A stretch of 64,000 nucleotides of DNA, from positions 128,466,051 to 128,530,050 of the forward strand of contig NC_057797.1 of assembly GCF_018294505.1 (NCBI RefSeq). Reading direction: 5' to 3'. Origin of the DNA: Triticum aestivum. Taxonomy: Eukaryota > Streptophyta > Magnoliopsida > Poales > Poaceae. Made by a program: the position numbers and the translations under genes. Numbering within the stretch: position 1 is the stretch's first letter; each line of letters starts with the position of its first letter. Positions 12,783-24,063 of this stretch are shown piece by piece. The notes beneath the pieces are model-generated. The model saw nothing but the letters and a program-made list of their open reading frames with translations. It had not been told where the DNA came from and ran no database searches.

Positions 12783-13845
12783 AAACTCCATTTGGATACA
12801 TGCAAGGCATGAGCTTTTTGACTAATCCTTGATCTTTCTCTTATGATGATGATCATATGTCTTGGATCTATACTTGTACCCTTGCATGTTATCTAACCCT
12901 TGTAGGTACTTGGATGAGCCCAAATCTATGATATTGCAAGTCACTCACATATTGAGCAATCTCTACATCACCAACTTTCTACTATATGGTTGTTGAATAC
13001 AAGGAAGCATGAATCCTCTCAACAAATCCTTTGACAAATTCTATATATCAAAATTCATTTGATATCAAGCTTCGTGATTGTCATTTTGGATACACAAGTG
13101 CTCTTCCTTGCAAGACTAACCCATGTAGGAAGATGAAATCAAACTATTAGTGGTGCTCCCAACTCTTGATGAACTACATCAACCTTGAGCATCCAACACA
13201 AGTTCGACTACATGATCAAGATCAACACCACCACCCAAGGTATGTTATTCCATTTTAGAGAAGCTTTACCCCAAGTCATGGGTCAAAGCAACTCAACAAG
13301 ATGTGAATACATCAAAGTGCTTAAACGAAGAATGGTAACCCCATTTTGAGCTTAAACGATGAGTATGACCTACGATCAAGTGTTATCACTTGACTCCTCA
13401 GTCAATATACTCTAACATAGGTGAGTTTGTCACCGACCCCTTCTAGATGAAGTTCTCTAGTGTTTCTTTGTTTTATGTTTTGCTTGTGTTTCTTGCTTGT
13501 TTGTTCCCCTTATTAAAAAAACTTCATCTAGATTTGTCTTCTTTTTGTATGCTTTTCTTTGAATTTTCTGCATCCAATTCATTGCAATTTCTTCAGTTAA
13601 TTCCTTGCAAATCCTTGTGAGATTTCGATTGCCAAGTGAGCTGAGTTCACAAGATTTTTCCTCTACATTGAACTCGGACTCACCGATTCATGCCTATCGG
13701 CTAGACCAAACTACAAAAATACCTTGTAGACAGTTCATCTATACAACCGACATGGACTAACCCGGTCTGACCGATATGCATCATCTATGACACTGCCAAC
13801 TCGGTGTCACCGATGAAAAAGGATCGGCGTTACCGATTTCACTAC
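12783..13845 (+). other. TE2 3' region, no gene
   Basis: This A/T-rich sequence downstream of the TE2 RNase H has no usable frame. From about 13,670 to 13,840 a degenerate motif of the form ctcgg-tgtcaccgat recurs at least four times, which I associate with the 3' region of Maximus-type elements. No LTR end is visible before the TE4 LTR begins. Confidence 0.55.
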
Positions 13846-15430
13846 TGCTATCTCTTGAGCATGCGTTGGTTTTCCCTTGAAGAGGAAAGGGTGATGCAGC
13901 AAAGTAGCATAAGTATTTCCCTCAGTTTTTGAGAACCAAGGTATCAATCCAGTAGGGGACTACACGCAAGTCCCTCGTACCTGCACAAACAATCAAGAAC
14001 ATTGCAACCAACACGATAAAGGGGTTGTCAGTCCCTTCACGGCCACTTGCAAAAGTGAGATCTGATAAAGATAATAAGATAAATATTTTTGGTATTTTTG
14101 TTGTATAGATTGAAAAGTATATATTACAAAATAAACAGTGATAGAAATAACTAGTTGCTGGGAGAATAATATAATGGAGAATAGACCCAGGGGCCATAGG
14201 TTTCACTAGTGGCTTCTCTCAAGATAGCATAATCTACGGTGGGTGAACAAATTACTGTCGAGCAATTGATAGAAAAGTGAATAGTTATGATAATATCAAG
14301 GCATGATCATGTATATAGGCATCACGTCCATGACCAGTAGACCGAAACGATTCTGCATCTACTACTATTACTCCACACATCGACCGCTATCCAGCATGCA
14401 TCTAGAGTATTAAGTTCATAAGAACAGAGTAACGCATTAGGCAAGATGACATAATGTAGAGGGATAAACTCAAGCAATATGATATAAGCCCCATCTTTTT
14501 ATCCTCTATGGCAACAATACAATACGTGCCTTGCTGCCCCTGCTGTCACTGGAAAGGACACCGCAAGATTGAACCCAAAACTAAGCACTTCTCCCATTGC
14601 AAGAAAGATCAATCTAGTAGGCCAAACCAAACTGATAATTCGAAGAGACTTGCAAAGATATTTAAATCATGCATATAAGAATTCAAACAAGAACCAAATA
14701 TTGTTCATAGATAATCTTGATCATAAACCCACAATTCATCGGATCTCGACAAACACACTGCAAAAAGAATTACATCGAGTAGATCTCCAAGAGAATCGAG
14801 GAGAACTTTGTATTGAGATCAAAAGAGGTAGAAGAAGCCATCTAGCTAATAACTATGGACCCGAAGGTCTGTGGTAAACTACTCACACATCATCAGAGAG
14901 GCTTTGGTGTTGATGTAGAAGCCCTTCGTGATCGATTCCCCCTCCGGCGGAGCGCCGGAAAAGGCCCCAAGATGGGATCTCATGGGTACAGAAGGTTGCG
15001 GCGGTGGAAATAGGGTTTCGTGGTGCTTCTGGTTGTTTTCAGGGTATATGAGTATATATAGGCGAAAGAAGTAGGTCGGTGGAGCTGCGAGGGGCCCATG
15101 AGGGTGGGGGCGCGCCTGGCCCCCTGGGCGCGCCCTCCTACCTCGTGGCCGCCTCGCTGCTTCCTTGACGTCCACTCCAAGTCTCCTGGATCATGTTAGT
15201 TCAAAAAAATATCCTCGCGAAGGTTTCATTCCATTTGGATTCCGTTTGATATTCCTTTTCTGCGGAACACTGAAATAGGTAAAAAAGCAGCAATTTGCAC
15301 TGGTCCTTCGGTTAATAGGTTAGTCCCAAAAATAATATAAAAGTGCATAATAAAGCCCATTAAACATCCAAAATAGATAATATAATAGCATGGAACAATA
15401 AAAAATTATAGATACATTGGAGACGTATCA
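13846..15430 (-). repeat. TE4 left LTR (3' LTR in element orientation)
   Basis: This 1585-bp block begins tgctatctcttgagc and ends ggagacgtatca (TG...CA). It is followed by the polypurine-side internal sequence agcatccccaagctt. It is the only uninterrupted TE4 LTR and serves as the reference for the broken ones. It contains no TE6 insertion at the position used in the other two LTRs (after tatatatagg, near 15067). Confidence 0.88.
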
Positions 15431-16038
15431 AGCATCCCCAAGCTTAATTCCTGCTCGTCCTCGAGTAGGTAAATGATAAAAACAGAATTTTTGATGTGGA
15501 ATGCTTCCTAACATAATTTTCAAAGTAAATTTCCTTATTGTGGCATGAATGTTCAGATCCAAAAGATTCAAGACAAAAGTTTAATATTGACATAAAAATA
15601 ATAATACTTCAAGCATACTAACGAAGCAATTATGTCTTCTCAAAATAACATGGCCAAATAAAGTTATCCCTACAAAATCATATAGTATGTCTATGCTCTA
15701 TCTTCACGACACAAAATATTTAAATCATGCACAACCCTGATGACAAGCCAAGCAATTGTTTCATACTTTTGACGTTCTCAAACTTTTTCAATCTTCACGC
15801 AATACATGAGCGTGAGCCATGGATATAGCACTATAGTGGAATAGAATGGTGGTTGTGGAGAAGACGAAAAAGGAGAAGATAGTCTCACATCAAGTAGACG
15901 TATCAACGGGATATGGAGATGCCCATCAATAGATATCAATGTGAGTGAGTAGGGATTGCCATGCAACGGATGCACTAGAGCTATAAGTGTATGAAAGCTC
16001 AAAAAGAAACTAAGTGGGTGTGCATCCAACTTGCTTGT
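15431..16038 (-). other. TE4 first internal region, polypurine side
   Basis: This is non-coding internal sequence, closely similar to 39165-39768 in the second unit. It starts with the polypurine tract (minus strand AAGCTTGGGGATGCT next to the LTR). It is interrupted at 16038/16039 by TE5; the last five bases, cttgt, are the left target duplication of TE5. Confidence 0.8.
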
Positions 16039-18617
16039 TGTAACATCCCAAATTTTCAATTTGGAATGTTATACATTAGATCATCAATGCATATCATACT
16101 TTATTTGCTTTTGGTTTTGATCCTAGAAATTCTACGCAACTCAAGGACCCACGGAGAGAGTTGGGGATTTCGTTATTTTCATATTTGAGTTTTCTCAAAT
16201 TTTGAGAATAGGATCATTTGATTTTAATTATTTTATCATCAATTATTTCTATTACAAAAATATGAGAGAGGGAATAAAATGACTTTCCCAAAATAAAGAA
16301 ATATTGAGGATTTAATAATAAAATCAAATAAGATTTTATTTCGGAGTTTTTCGATATTTTATTTGAATTTAGGGGAAAATGCGCATTTTTCAAAATTGCA
16401 TTTAGGCCCCAAATAAATGTTCATCCTGTGCGGCTTGATTTTAGAAGCCGGGGAAAATTCATTTCGGGATTTTTGGAGTCTGTTTAGTATTTCTTTTATT
16501 TGTTTTTCTGTGTGTTATTATTTAAAAAAAACGTGAACCGACTCCGGGCCGTATCCGAGCGGGACTCCACCCGACCCGAGCCGCCGAAGCCCATCAGCCG
16601 CCGTAGCCCGCCCCGCGCCCAAACCCTAGCCGCCGCCCCGCGCCTCGATCCGCATGCCGCCGCCACCTTGACCCGCGCTGCCGCCATCGCCCGCCATCGC
16701 CGCTACTGCTGCCGCCCGCCGCCGCCGCCACCGACCGCACCCCGAGGTTGACCCCGCCGCCGTTTTTTCAGAAAAACCGTTCGGTTTTTCCGTCGGTTTT
16801 TCGTCGGTTTTTTTAGTTTCTGTTTTTATTTTTTTCGATCGGTTTTTTCTCGGTTTAGGCTAATTAGCGAGCGCTCGCTCGCTCGTTCGTCTTAAGGAAC
16901 GTTCATCGTTTTTCTTTTCTTGGATTAAATCCGCGATTTTTCTGATCGCGATTTCTGATCCGATTTTCGTTTTAGTATAACTTTTCGCTCGTTTATCGGA
17001 ATCAGGCGATTCAAGCGTCTGGAGTTTCGTCTCGAAACCCTCTATCCATTTAACCAACTTAAACAAGTTTTTTCTTCTATAAAATTTGACTTAGATCCAG
17101 ATTAGTAGAACAAAGTTTGTTTCTTTCACCGTTTGACTTTTGTTACTTCGTTTGATTTGATTCTTTCTGCAAACCGGAGTTCTTAAGTTGAACTTTCTGG
17201 TTAAGATCTCTTATTTGAGTTTTAACTATGCATTAGATTAATACTTATTATATGCTTGTTTGTTTGTCTGTGATAGAATACCCGGAGTGCTCCGCCTGTT
17301 ACTTCGAATCTCTAGGTTTCGCGGATCATCAGCAAGGCAAGTAACACTTTGATCATGCTTTCCAACTACCCAGTTTTATTGCATTAGATCAATCTTCACA
17401 CATTGCATGATTAGGATCTAATTAAAATGTGGGTTTGGGAAGTAGATGAGGTAGTACCTATTACCTGTTGTATTATCAAACCTTTGGGAGTTACTTCTAC
17501 GTTTGCCTATTATGCCATGCTATGCTAGTAGACGTGGATTGGGTGAGTGATATCCATGACAGATGTGAGTTTGTTAATTAATGGTTTATCTAAGGTGGAA
17601 ACTTAAACACACATCTGGGTGGATTGAGGTACCTAGGTATTCCAGGATTGCCTATTGGTTTTCTTTATGGACCGCCACCCAGGCCCAAAGGGATCATGAG
17701 ATTTTTCATACTAGAAACTTCCGTGTGCAGCCACAAGCTATTATGGGCTCTAGCATAGTTGATTAAGTCGTGCGAACTCTTACAGGGTAGACTAGCAGAT
17801 GTAGGGGAAAGTAGGTGTAACGGTCTATCCATCGTAAGGTGCTAGCGCTTCTGAAAGACTATGTCTCGGCCATCCGTCTTCTCAAACACCATGTAGTGCG
17901 AGAAACCAAACGGAGGCGATCGAGTCTTGTGGGGAAAAGTGCGCAAACCTCTGCAGAGTGTATAAACTAATCATGATTAGCCGTGTCCTCGGTTATGGAC
18001 ATCTTGAGTATCTAGTACCTGGATTATCATGTGAATCTCAACATGCTACTCTAAAATTTAATTTTGTTGGGTTTTGTTTAATGATGATGCTTAATTGGGA
18101 TTGAGAATGCTGTCAACCATTCTCAATGTTTAACAACTACCATGATAGTTAAATAAAATTTATTCCTTTGTAGTAGGGAAAAATTGGCTTTACGCAAAAC
18201 TGTAACCATAGAGCTTTCCACCAGCCAAATATGCATATGGAATAGCCTGTTTCATTCCATTACTCTCTATGTGTTACTTTGCCAGCATATTCCATGTGCT
18301 GACCCATTTCGGGCTGCAACGTTAATGTTGCAGACTTTTCAGACGACGATTAAGGAGTTTTTAGGTCGTGGTTCTATACTCAGTGATGCCGTTGGAGTTG
18401 ATGGACTCACTTATCTTCCAGGCCTTCCGCTGTTATCATTATTAGATGGCCTTAAGCCATATTTATTGTAATAAGCTCTCTTTGAGACATTCGATGTAAT
18501 AAGTGTGTGATTGCTACTCTGTTATAAATCCTTCAAGTACTGCATGGTGTCAGCATTACTGATCTAGGGATGACACCGGAGCACAAAGATTGGACTGTTT
18601 GAGGTCTGGTCGCTACA
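16039..18617 (+). repeat. TE5 5' LTR
   Basis: This 2579-bp LTR starts tgtaacatccc, followed by the palindrome ccaaattttcaatttgg, and ends ggtcgctaca. A GC-rich block (16550-16760) precedes a T-rich block. Compared with the 3' LTR it lacks 22 bp that contain a TATA-like TTTATAAG. A frame at 18184-18471 recurs in the 3' LTR, but it has no coding signal beyond LTR identity. Confidence 0.92.
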
Positions 18618-18621
18618 AAGA

Positions 18622-18633
18622 TGGTATCAAAGC
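18622..18633 (+). promoter_or_regulatory. TE5 primer binding site (initiator tRNA-Met type)
   Basis: The sequence tggtatcaaagc lies four bases after the 5' LTR. It differs by one base from the common plant retrotransposon primer site tggtatcagagc, which pairs with the 3' end of initiator tRNA-Met. Confidence 0.85.
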
Positions 18634-18727
18634 ACACGCTGACTGTAGGACACAACCACTAAGCTAAATACCTAGATCACTACTCACTCTCTTCTCTTCT
18701 GACCTCTCATCTTTTCTACTCTTTAGG

Positions 18728-19471
18728 ATGGTGGATGCAAGGAACAAGTTCATGCAACCGGATGAAGATACACCCTTTGGACGTCACCTGAAGGAAGTCA
18801 CTAGATACCTGAACATAGGAGTGCCAAGCTTCACCGGAACCTACAACGCCACTTTACCTGAAGAAGAGCGCTGGATGATTCAAGTTCAAGTTCCAGGAAG
18901 GACTTTCATGCCAGTCACTGAGCTCATAGAGTTTTCTTTTGATGCACCAACTTGGAGTCTAGGAAAGAGCATGGCAGCTCACATCGCTATGGGACACATT
19001 GGAGAAGTCTACCGCAATGATCTCAAGGATACTATCTACCAAATTTGTGGGCGCCGAGATGAGCACTGGGAGATGATCAGCACCAGAAAGGATAGATCAA
19101 TTGCAGCTTTTATCCAGGAATTAAACCAGCACATTCGATGTCAGGAGAACCAGATGTGCGCTGACATGATAGACCTGAAGAAGGCAAGGACAAGAATCAA
19201 GGAACTGGAGGAAGAACTCAAGGCTACACGTGAAGATTATGAAGAAGAAATTGAAGTATTAGTGGATAAGAATGCCGACCTAACAATCAAGATCGGGATA
19301 TTTATGGGAGGCCCTACACCAGTAGATGAAGACGAAGAACCCAAGGAGATTCGCCCGGAAGACTACATCATCATCGACGACACCGACTCGGATCCAGATG
19401 ATAGCAATGATGACTATGTTGATGAAGCCGGAGCAGATATCATGGAGTCTGCAACCGAAGAATATTTCTAG
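18728..19471 (+). CDS. TE5 extra ORF upstream of gag (orf0-like), 247 aa
   Basis: This intact frame lies between the primer site and gag, with about 190 bp of spacer before the gag ATG. The N-terminal half is a globular-looking region with many aromatic residues (SFTGTYN; MAAHIAMGH). Residues of about 145-195 are a charged helical segment likely to be a coiled coil (ARTRIKELEEELKATRED). The C-terminus is very acidic. No enzyme motif is seen. Extra ORFs upstream of gag (orf0) are known in rice gypsy elements such as RIRE3 and RIRE8; homology of this protein to them is my inference. It is the only long TE5 frame without a stop, which may be chance. Function unknown. Confidence 0.7.
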   Translation: MVDARNKFMQPDEDTPFGRHLKEVTRYLNIGVPSFTGTYNATLPEEERWMIQVQVPGRTFMPVTELIEFSFDAPTWSLGKSMAAHIAMGHIGEVYRNDLKDTIYQICGRRDEHWEMISTRKDRSIAAFIQELNQHIRCQENQMCADMIDLKKARTRIKELEEELKATREDYEEEIEVLVDKNADLTIKIGIFMGGPTPVDEDEEPKEIRPEDYIIIDDTDSDPDDSNDDYVDEAGADIMESATEEYF

Positions 19472-19665
19472 TAGACCACCTCATCAGTAGTAGTAGTCCA
19501 CCATGTAAATACAGTAGTCCGAGCACTTTTGCAATAGTTAGATAGATTGTATGCCCTTGTTTGATTGAATGAAGTGAATTGTTTGTTTTGCCTCATGTGC
19601 ATATGGGTAGTGTTTTCTCTTTAGACCCCCTCTATTCTTAAATCTCATCTTTTCTAAATCCTCAG

Positions 19666-22600
19666 ATGCCTCCGAGACGTGACCCCGGATTTACCTTTCC
19701 ACTGAAGCTTACTCAGTTGATCCAGCAGCAGAACACATTGATGCAGTTGCTAGTCCAGAATCAGGATCAGGGGAACAACAACAACAACCCACCACCACCA
19801 CCTGTTGGTCACTTAGCCCGTTTTCTTAGGCTGAATCCGCCGGTGTTTTCTAGTAGCACCGAGCCGATAGTAGCAGATGATTGGCTCCGCAAGACAGCAA
19901 GGGAGTTGACCACAGCAGGACGCATGGATGCAGAAAAGGTGAAGTTAGCCTCACATCAGCTTGAAGGACCCGCATCATCATGGTGGGAGAATTTCACAGA
20001 CACTTTCCCTGTCGACACTGTCACATGGGACCAGTTTCAGCAAGCTTTTCGAACCGCCCATGTTTCAGCAGGAGCTATAGCCATGAAGAAGCATGAGTTT
20101 CGCAACTTGCGCCAAGGAGGACGGACAGTTGGCCAGTATGTGGAGGATTTTAGTAAGCTAGCACGTTATGCCCCAGGTGACGTTGCTACGGATGCAGCTA
20201 AGCAGGAGAAGTTTCTGGAAGGACTGAATGATGAGTTGAGTATGCAGTTGATGGTAGAAACCTTCAACAACTACCAGGAGTTGGTAGATCGTGCTCTCAT
20301 GATTGAAGGGAAGCAACAGCAGATTGAGAATCGCAAGAGGAAGTATGGACAAGGGAAGCACAATTCAGGAGCTTAGCAGAAGCCACGTTTTACCCCTAGA
20401 CCGGGAGGACATTTTCAGCGTACCCATGGAGGAGGTACCTCGCACAATCACAATGGAACCAAGAATGGTAATGGTAATGGAGGAAGCAACAACCAGAACC
20501 GCACCAACCCATCGACCCCGGCCAAGAGAGACCTGAACCAAGTCACTTGCTTTAAGTGCCAGAAGACCGAACATTATGCCAATGAATGTCCTGAAGGCCC
20601 GAATGGCAATGGAAGCTCTGGGAAGAAGCTGAACCCTTTCAACAGGGGACAGGTGAACCACGTTAACATGGAGGAGGTTGAAGAGCAGCCGGATGCAGTA
20701 ATTGGTAAGTTTTTGGTTAAGTCATTTACTACACTTGTTCTTTTTGATGCTGGTGCATCGCATTCATACATATCAAGGGGATTTGTGGATAAGTATAACC
20801 TGCCCACTAAGGTTCTTAGAACAACTATGCTAGTAAGCTCACCAGGAGTGGAGTATATGGCCAGTCAAGGATGTTTCCAAGTGCCATTAAGTATAGGAAG
20901 GCATATTTTCCCAACGGATTTAATTATTCTGGAATCCCAAGGTTTGGATGTAATTCTCGATATGGATTGGCTGTCGATTTATGGGGGAAACATCGATTGC
21001 GCCAGTAAGACAATTTTGCTTACGACGCCAGAAGGAAGAAGGATCAAGTATGTATCCCGGCATGCGCCAAATAGGACACAAGTAAATTCCTTATCAGGAG
21101 TTGTGCAGGAGGAAGTACCAGTGGTAAGGGATTTCCCTGACGTATTTCCAGAAGAGTTGCCAGGCATGCCACCGGATAGAAATATTGAGTTTTTGATTGA
21201 GCTTTTGCCAGGCACGGGGCCAATATCGAAGAGGCCATACAGGATGCCCGCAAAGGATTTGGTGGAGATTAAGAAGCAGATTAAGGAGTTACTGGATAAA
21301 GGTTACATTCGCCCAAGTTCGCCACCTTGGGGATCACCAATACTTCTAGTGGAGAAAAAGGATGGATCGTTAAGGATGGTTGTTGATTATCGTGGGTTGA
21401 ATGAAGTAACGATCAAGAACAAGTACCCACTACCAATGATCAATGATCTGTTTGATCGATTGCAAGGAGCTAAAGTGTTTTCCAAGATCGATTTGCGATC
21501 AGGGTACCATCAGTTGAAGATTCGAGAGCAAGACATACCTAAGACAGCATTCACCACAAGATATGGGTTGTATGAGTACACAGTTATGTCATTTGGTCTG
21601 ACTAACGCACCTGCCTATTTTATGAACATGATGAACAAAGTGTTTATGGAGTTTTTGGATAAGTTCATTGTGGTGTTCATTGATGATATTCTGGTTTACT
21701 TGAGGAATGAAGAGGAACATAAGGAACATTTGCGATTAGTACTTGAGAAGCTCAGAGAACATTAGTTGTATGCCAAGTTCAGCAAATGTGAGTTTTGGTT
21801 GAAGGAAGTTGGATTTCTCGAACACGTTATATCCGGAGAAGGTATAGCAGTAGATCCCACTAAAGTTGATACCGTGAGAAAGTGGGAAGCACCAACCATC
21901 GTGGGAGAGATCCGGAGTTTTCTTGGACTCACAGGATACTACCGGAGGTTTATTGAGAATTTCTCAAAGATTGCGAAGCCTATGACGGAGTTGTTAAAGA
22001 GGGATACCAAGTTCATATGGACTGAGGAGTGTGAGGCTAGTTTCCAGGAGTTGAACAAACGCTTGGTTACTTCACCAGTGTTGATTTTGCCAGACCAGGC
22101 CAAGGATTATGAGGTGTATTGCGACGCTTCACGTCGAGGACTTGGAGCAGTGCTTATGCAGGAAGGGAGAGTTGTTTCATATGCCTCATGACAACTAAAA
22201 CCTCACGAATTGAATTATGCCACGCATGATTTGGACTTAGCAGCCGTAGTGCATGCATTGAAAACATGGAGACATTTCCTCATTGGAAATCATTGTGAGG
22301 TGTACACGGATCACAAGAGTTTGAAATACATTTTCACGTAGAAGGAGTTAAACCTTAGACAAAGGAGATGGTTGGAGCTCAGCAAGGATTATGATATGAG
22401 ATTGCATTACCATCCCGGAAAGGCTAATGTAGTAGCTGATGCATTGAGCCGTAAGGGCCATGTCAATACACTAATGACGGGAGAAATACCAAAGGAGTTA
22501 GCCGAGGATCTTCGTGAGCTATGTTTGGAAATAGTTCTGAGAGGCTATGTAGCAGCATTGGAGATTCAGTCAACTTTGATGGATAGAATCAGAGAAGCTC

Positions 22601-24033
22601 AGAAGACTGACAAGGAGATTGCCTCTATAAAGGAGAAAATGAGCGAAGGAAAGGCTAAAGGATTTCGTGAGGATGAGCACGACACCCTATGGTTTGAAGA
22701 CCATGTTTATGTGCCCTATGACCCGGAGATCAGGAAGTTGATTCTGCAAGAGGCACACGATTCACCATATTCGATTCACCCAGGAAATACCAAGATGTAT
22801 TTGGATTTGAAGGATATTTTCTGGTGGACCGGAATGAAGAAAGATATTGCGGAGTATGTAGCAGTTTGTGATGTATGTCAGAGAGTAAAGGCAGAGCATC
22901 AGAAGCCAGCAGGATTGCTACAGCCATTGCCGATACCCGAATGGAAGTGGGATAAGTTAGGCATGGATTTTATCACGGGATTACCCAGGACTCGTTCAGG
23001 CTATGACTCGATTTGGGTTGTAGTTGATCGGTTGACGAAAGTAGCTCATTTCATCCCGGTAAAGACCACTTACACCAGTGCTAAGTTGGCAAAGATATAC
23101 ATGACCAGGATTGTATGCTTACATGGAGTTTCGAGGAGTATAGTATCAGATAGAGGAACCCAGTTTACCTCAAAGTTCTGGAATCAGTTGCACGAAACTT
23201 TGGGAACCAGGCTAGAGTTCAGCACAGCTTTTCATCCACCGACAGATGGACAGACCGAGAGAGTCAATCAGATTTTGGAGGATATGCTGAGAGCTTGTGC
23301 GCTAGATTATGGATCTAGTTGGGACGACAATTTGCCATATGCAGAATTCTCTTACAACAACAGCTATCAATCCAGTTTAAAAATGGCCCCTTTCGAAGCC
23401 TTGTACGGAAGGAGGTGCAGGACACCGTTGTCGTGGGATGAAGTTGGAGACCGCCAGTTGTTTGGACCTGATTTGATTAAGGAGTCTGAACAGAAGGTGA
23501 AGTTGATTCGCGATAGGCTTAAGGTAGCCCAGTCCAGGCAGAAAAGCTATGCAGATTCTAAACGCAAGGAGACAGTTTACGAAGTCGGAGACCGAGTTTA
23601 TCTTCGAGTATCCCCACTTCGGGGAATAAAGCGCTTTGGTGTTAAGGGAAAGTTAGTGCCATGATTTGTAGGACCATACCGAGTATTGGAACGTATGGGA
23701 GAAGTGGCCTACAAGTTGGAATTGCTCGAAGAATTGTCAGGAGTTCATGATGTGTTCCACGTTTCTTAGTTGAAGAACTGCCACGCGGAGATGGCTAACA
23801 TACCCTTGAGAGACACAGTGCCATTGGAAGCAATTCAGTTGGATAACAATTTGACCTATGAGGAGAAACCAGTTAAGATTCTCGAGTTTGCCAGCCGAGC
23901 CACCCGCAGCAAGGTTATCAAGTTTTGTAAGGTTCAGTGGAGCCACCACACGGAGGTTGAAGCCACCTGGGAGCGAGAGGAAGATTTGCTCAAGGACCAC
24001 CCTCACCTATTTTCTAGCCAACCCGAATCTTGA
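19666..24033 (+). pseudogene. gag-pol: TE5 gag-pol polyprotein with chromodomain, six nonsense mutations
   Basis: One frame of about 1455 codons encodes gag, a zinc knuckle ([14 protein letters not shown], 20548-20589), aspartic protease (FDAGASHS), RT with FIDD at 21676-21687, RNase H (YCDASRRG), integrase (zinc-binding region; DDE core with MDFITGLP, SDRGTQFT and DGQTERVNQ) and a C-terminal chromodomain (VQWSHHTEVEATWE). There is no frameshift. Six internal stops break it: TAG at 20374, 21763, 22339 and 23767, and TGA at 22189 and 23662. Each lies where the family has Gln (CAG) or Arg (CGA). The chromodomain marks the Tekay/Del chromovirus clade, where it is thought to target integration to particular chromatin. 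Confidence 0.93.
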
Positions 24034-24049
24034 GGGCGAGATTCATCTT

Positions 24050-24061
24050 AAGGGGGGTAGG
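24050..24061 (+). promoter_or_regulatory. TE5 polypurine tract
   Basis: The purine run aaggggggtagg sits just before the 3' LTR, the usual place for plus-strand DNA priming during reverse transcription. Confidence 0.85.
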
Positions 24062-24063
24062 TT

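Larger units (their letters stand above)
7998..13845 (+). mobile_element. TE2: SIRE/Maximus-like Ty1/copia retrotransposon, internal part
   Basis: Copia-order pol (protease remnant, integrase, RT, RNase H) runs on the plus strand, and no LTR is visible. The left part is cut off by TE1 at 7997/7998, and the right part by the TE4 LTR at 13845/13846. A third insertion (TE3, 9636-11142) splits integrase from RT. The long acidic integrase-RT linker and the repeated tcggtgtcaccgat-like motif in the 3' region resemble Maximus, a SIRE-lineage family in Triticeae; that family name is a recollection. Confidence 0.85.

Noticed and set aside
14569..14877. 102-codon plus-strand frame in the TE4 left LTR, with similar frames at 30565-30912 and 45852-46220
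   Set aside because: All are the same stretch of LTR sequence in different LTR copies, antisense to the element, and no domain is recognised.
18184..18471. 95-codon frame in the TE5 5' LTR with a counterpart at 26315-26515
   Set aside because: Both lie in the two LTRs of one element, so identity is expected without selection. There is no domain and no start context.
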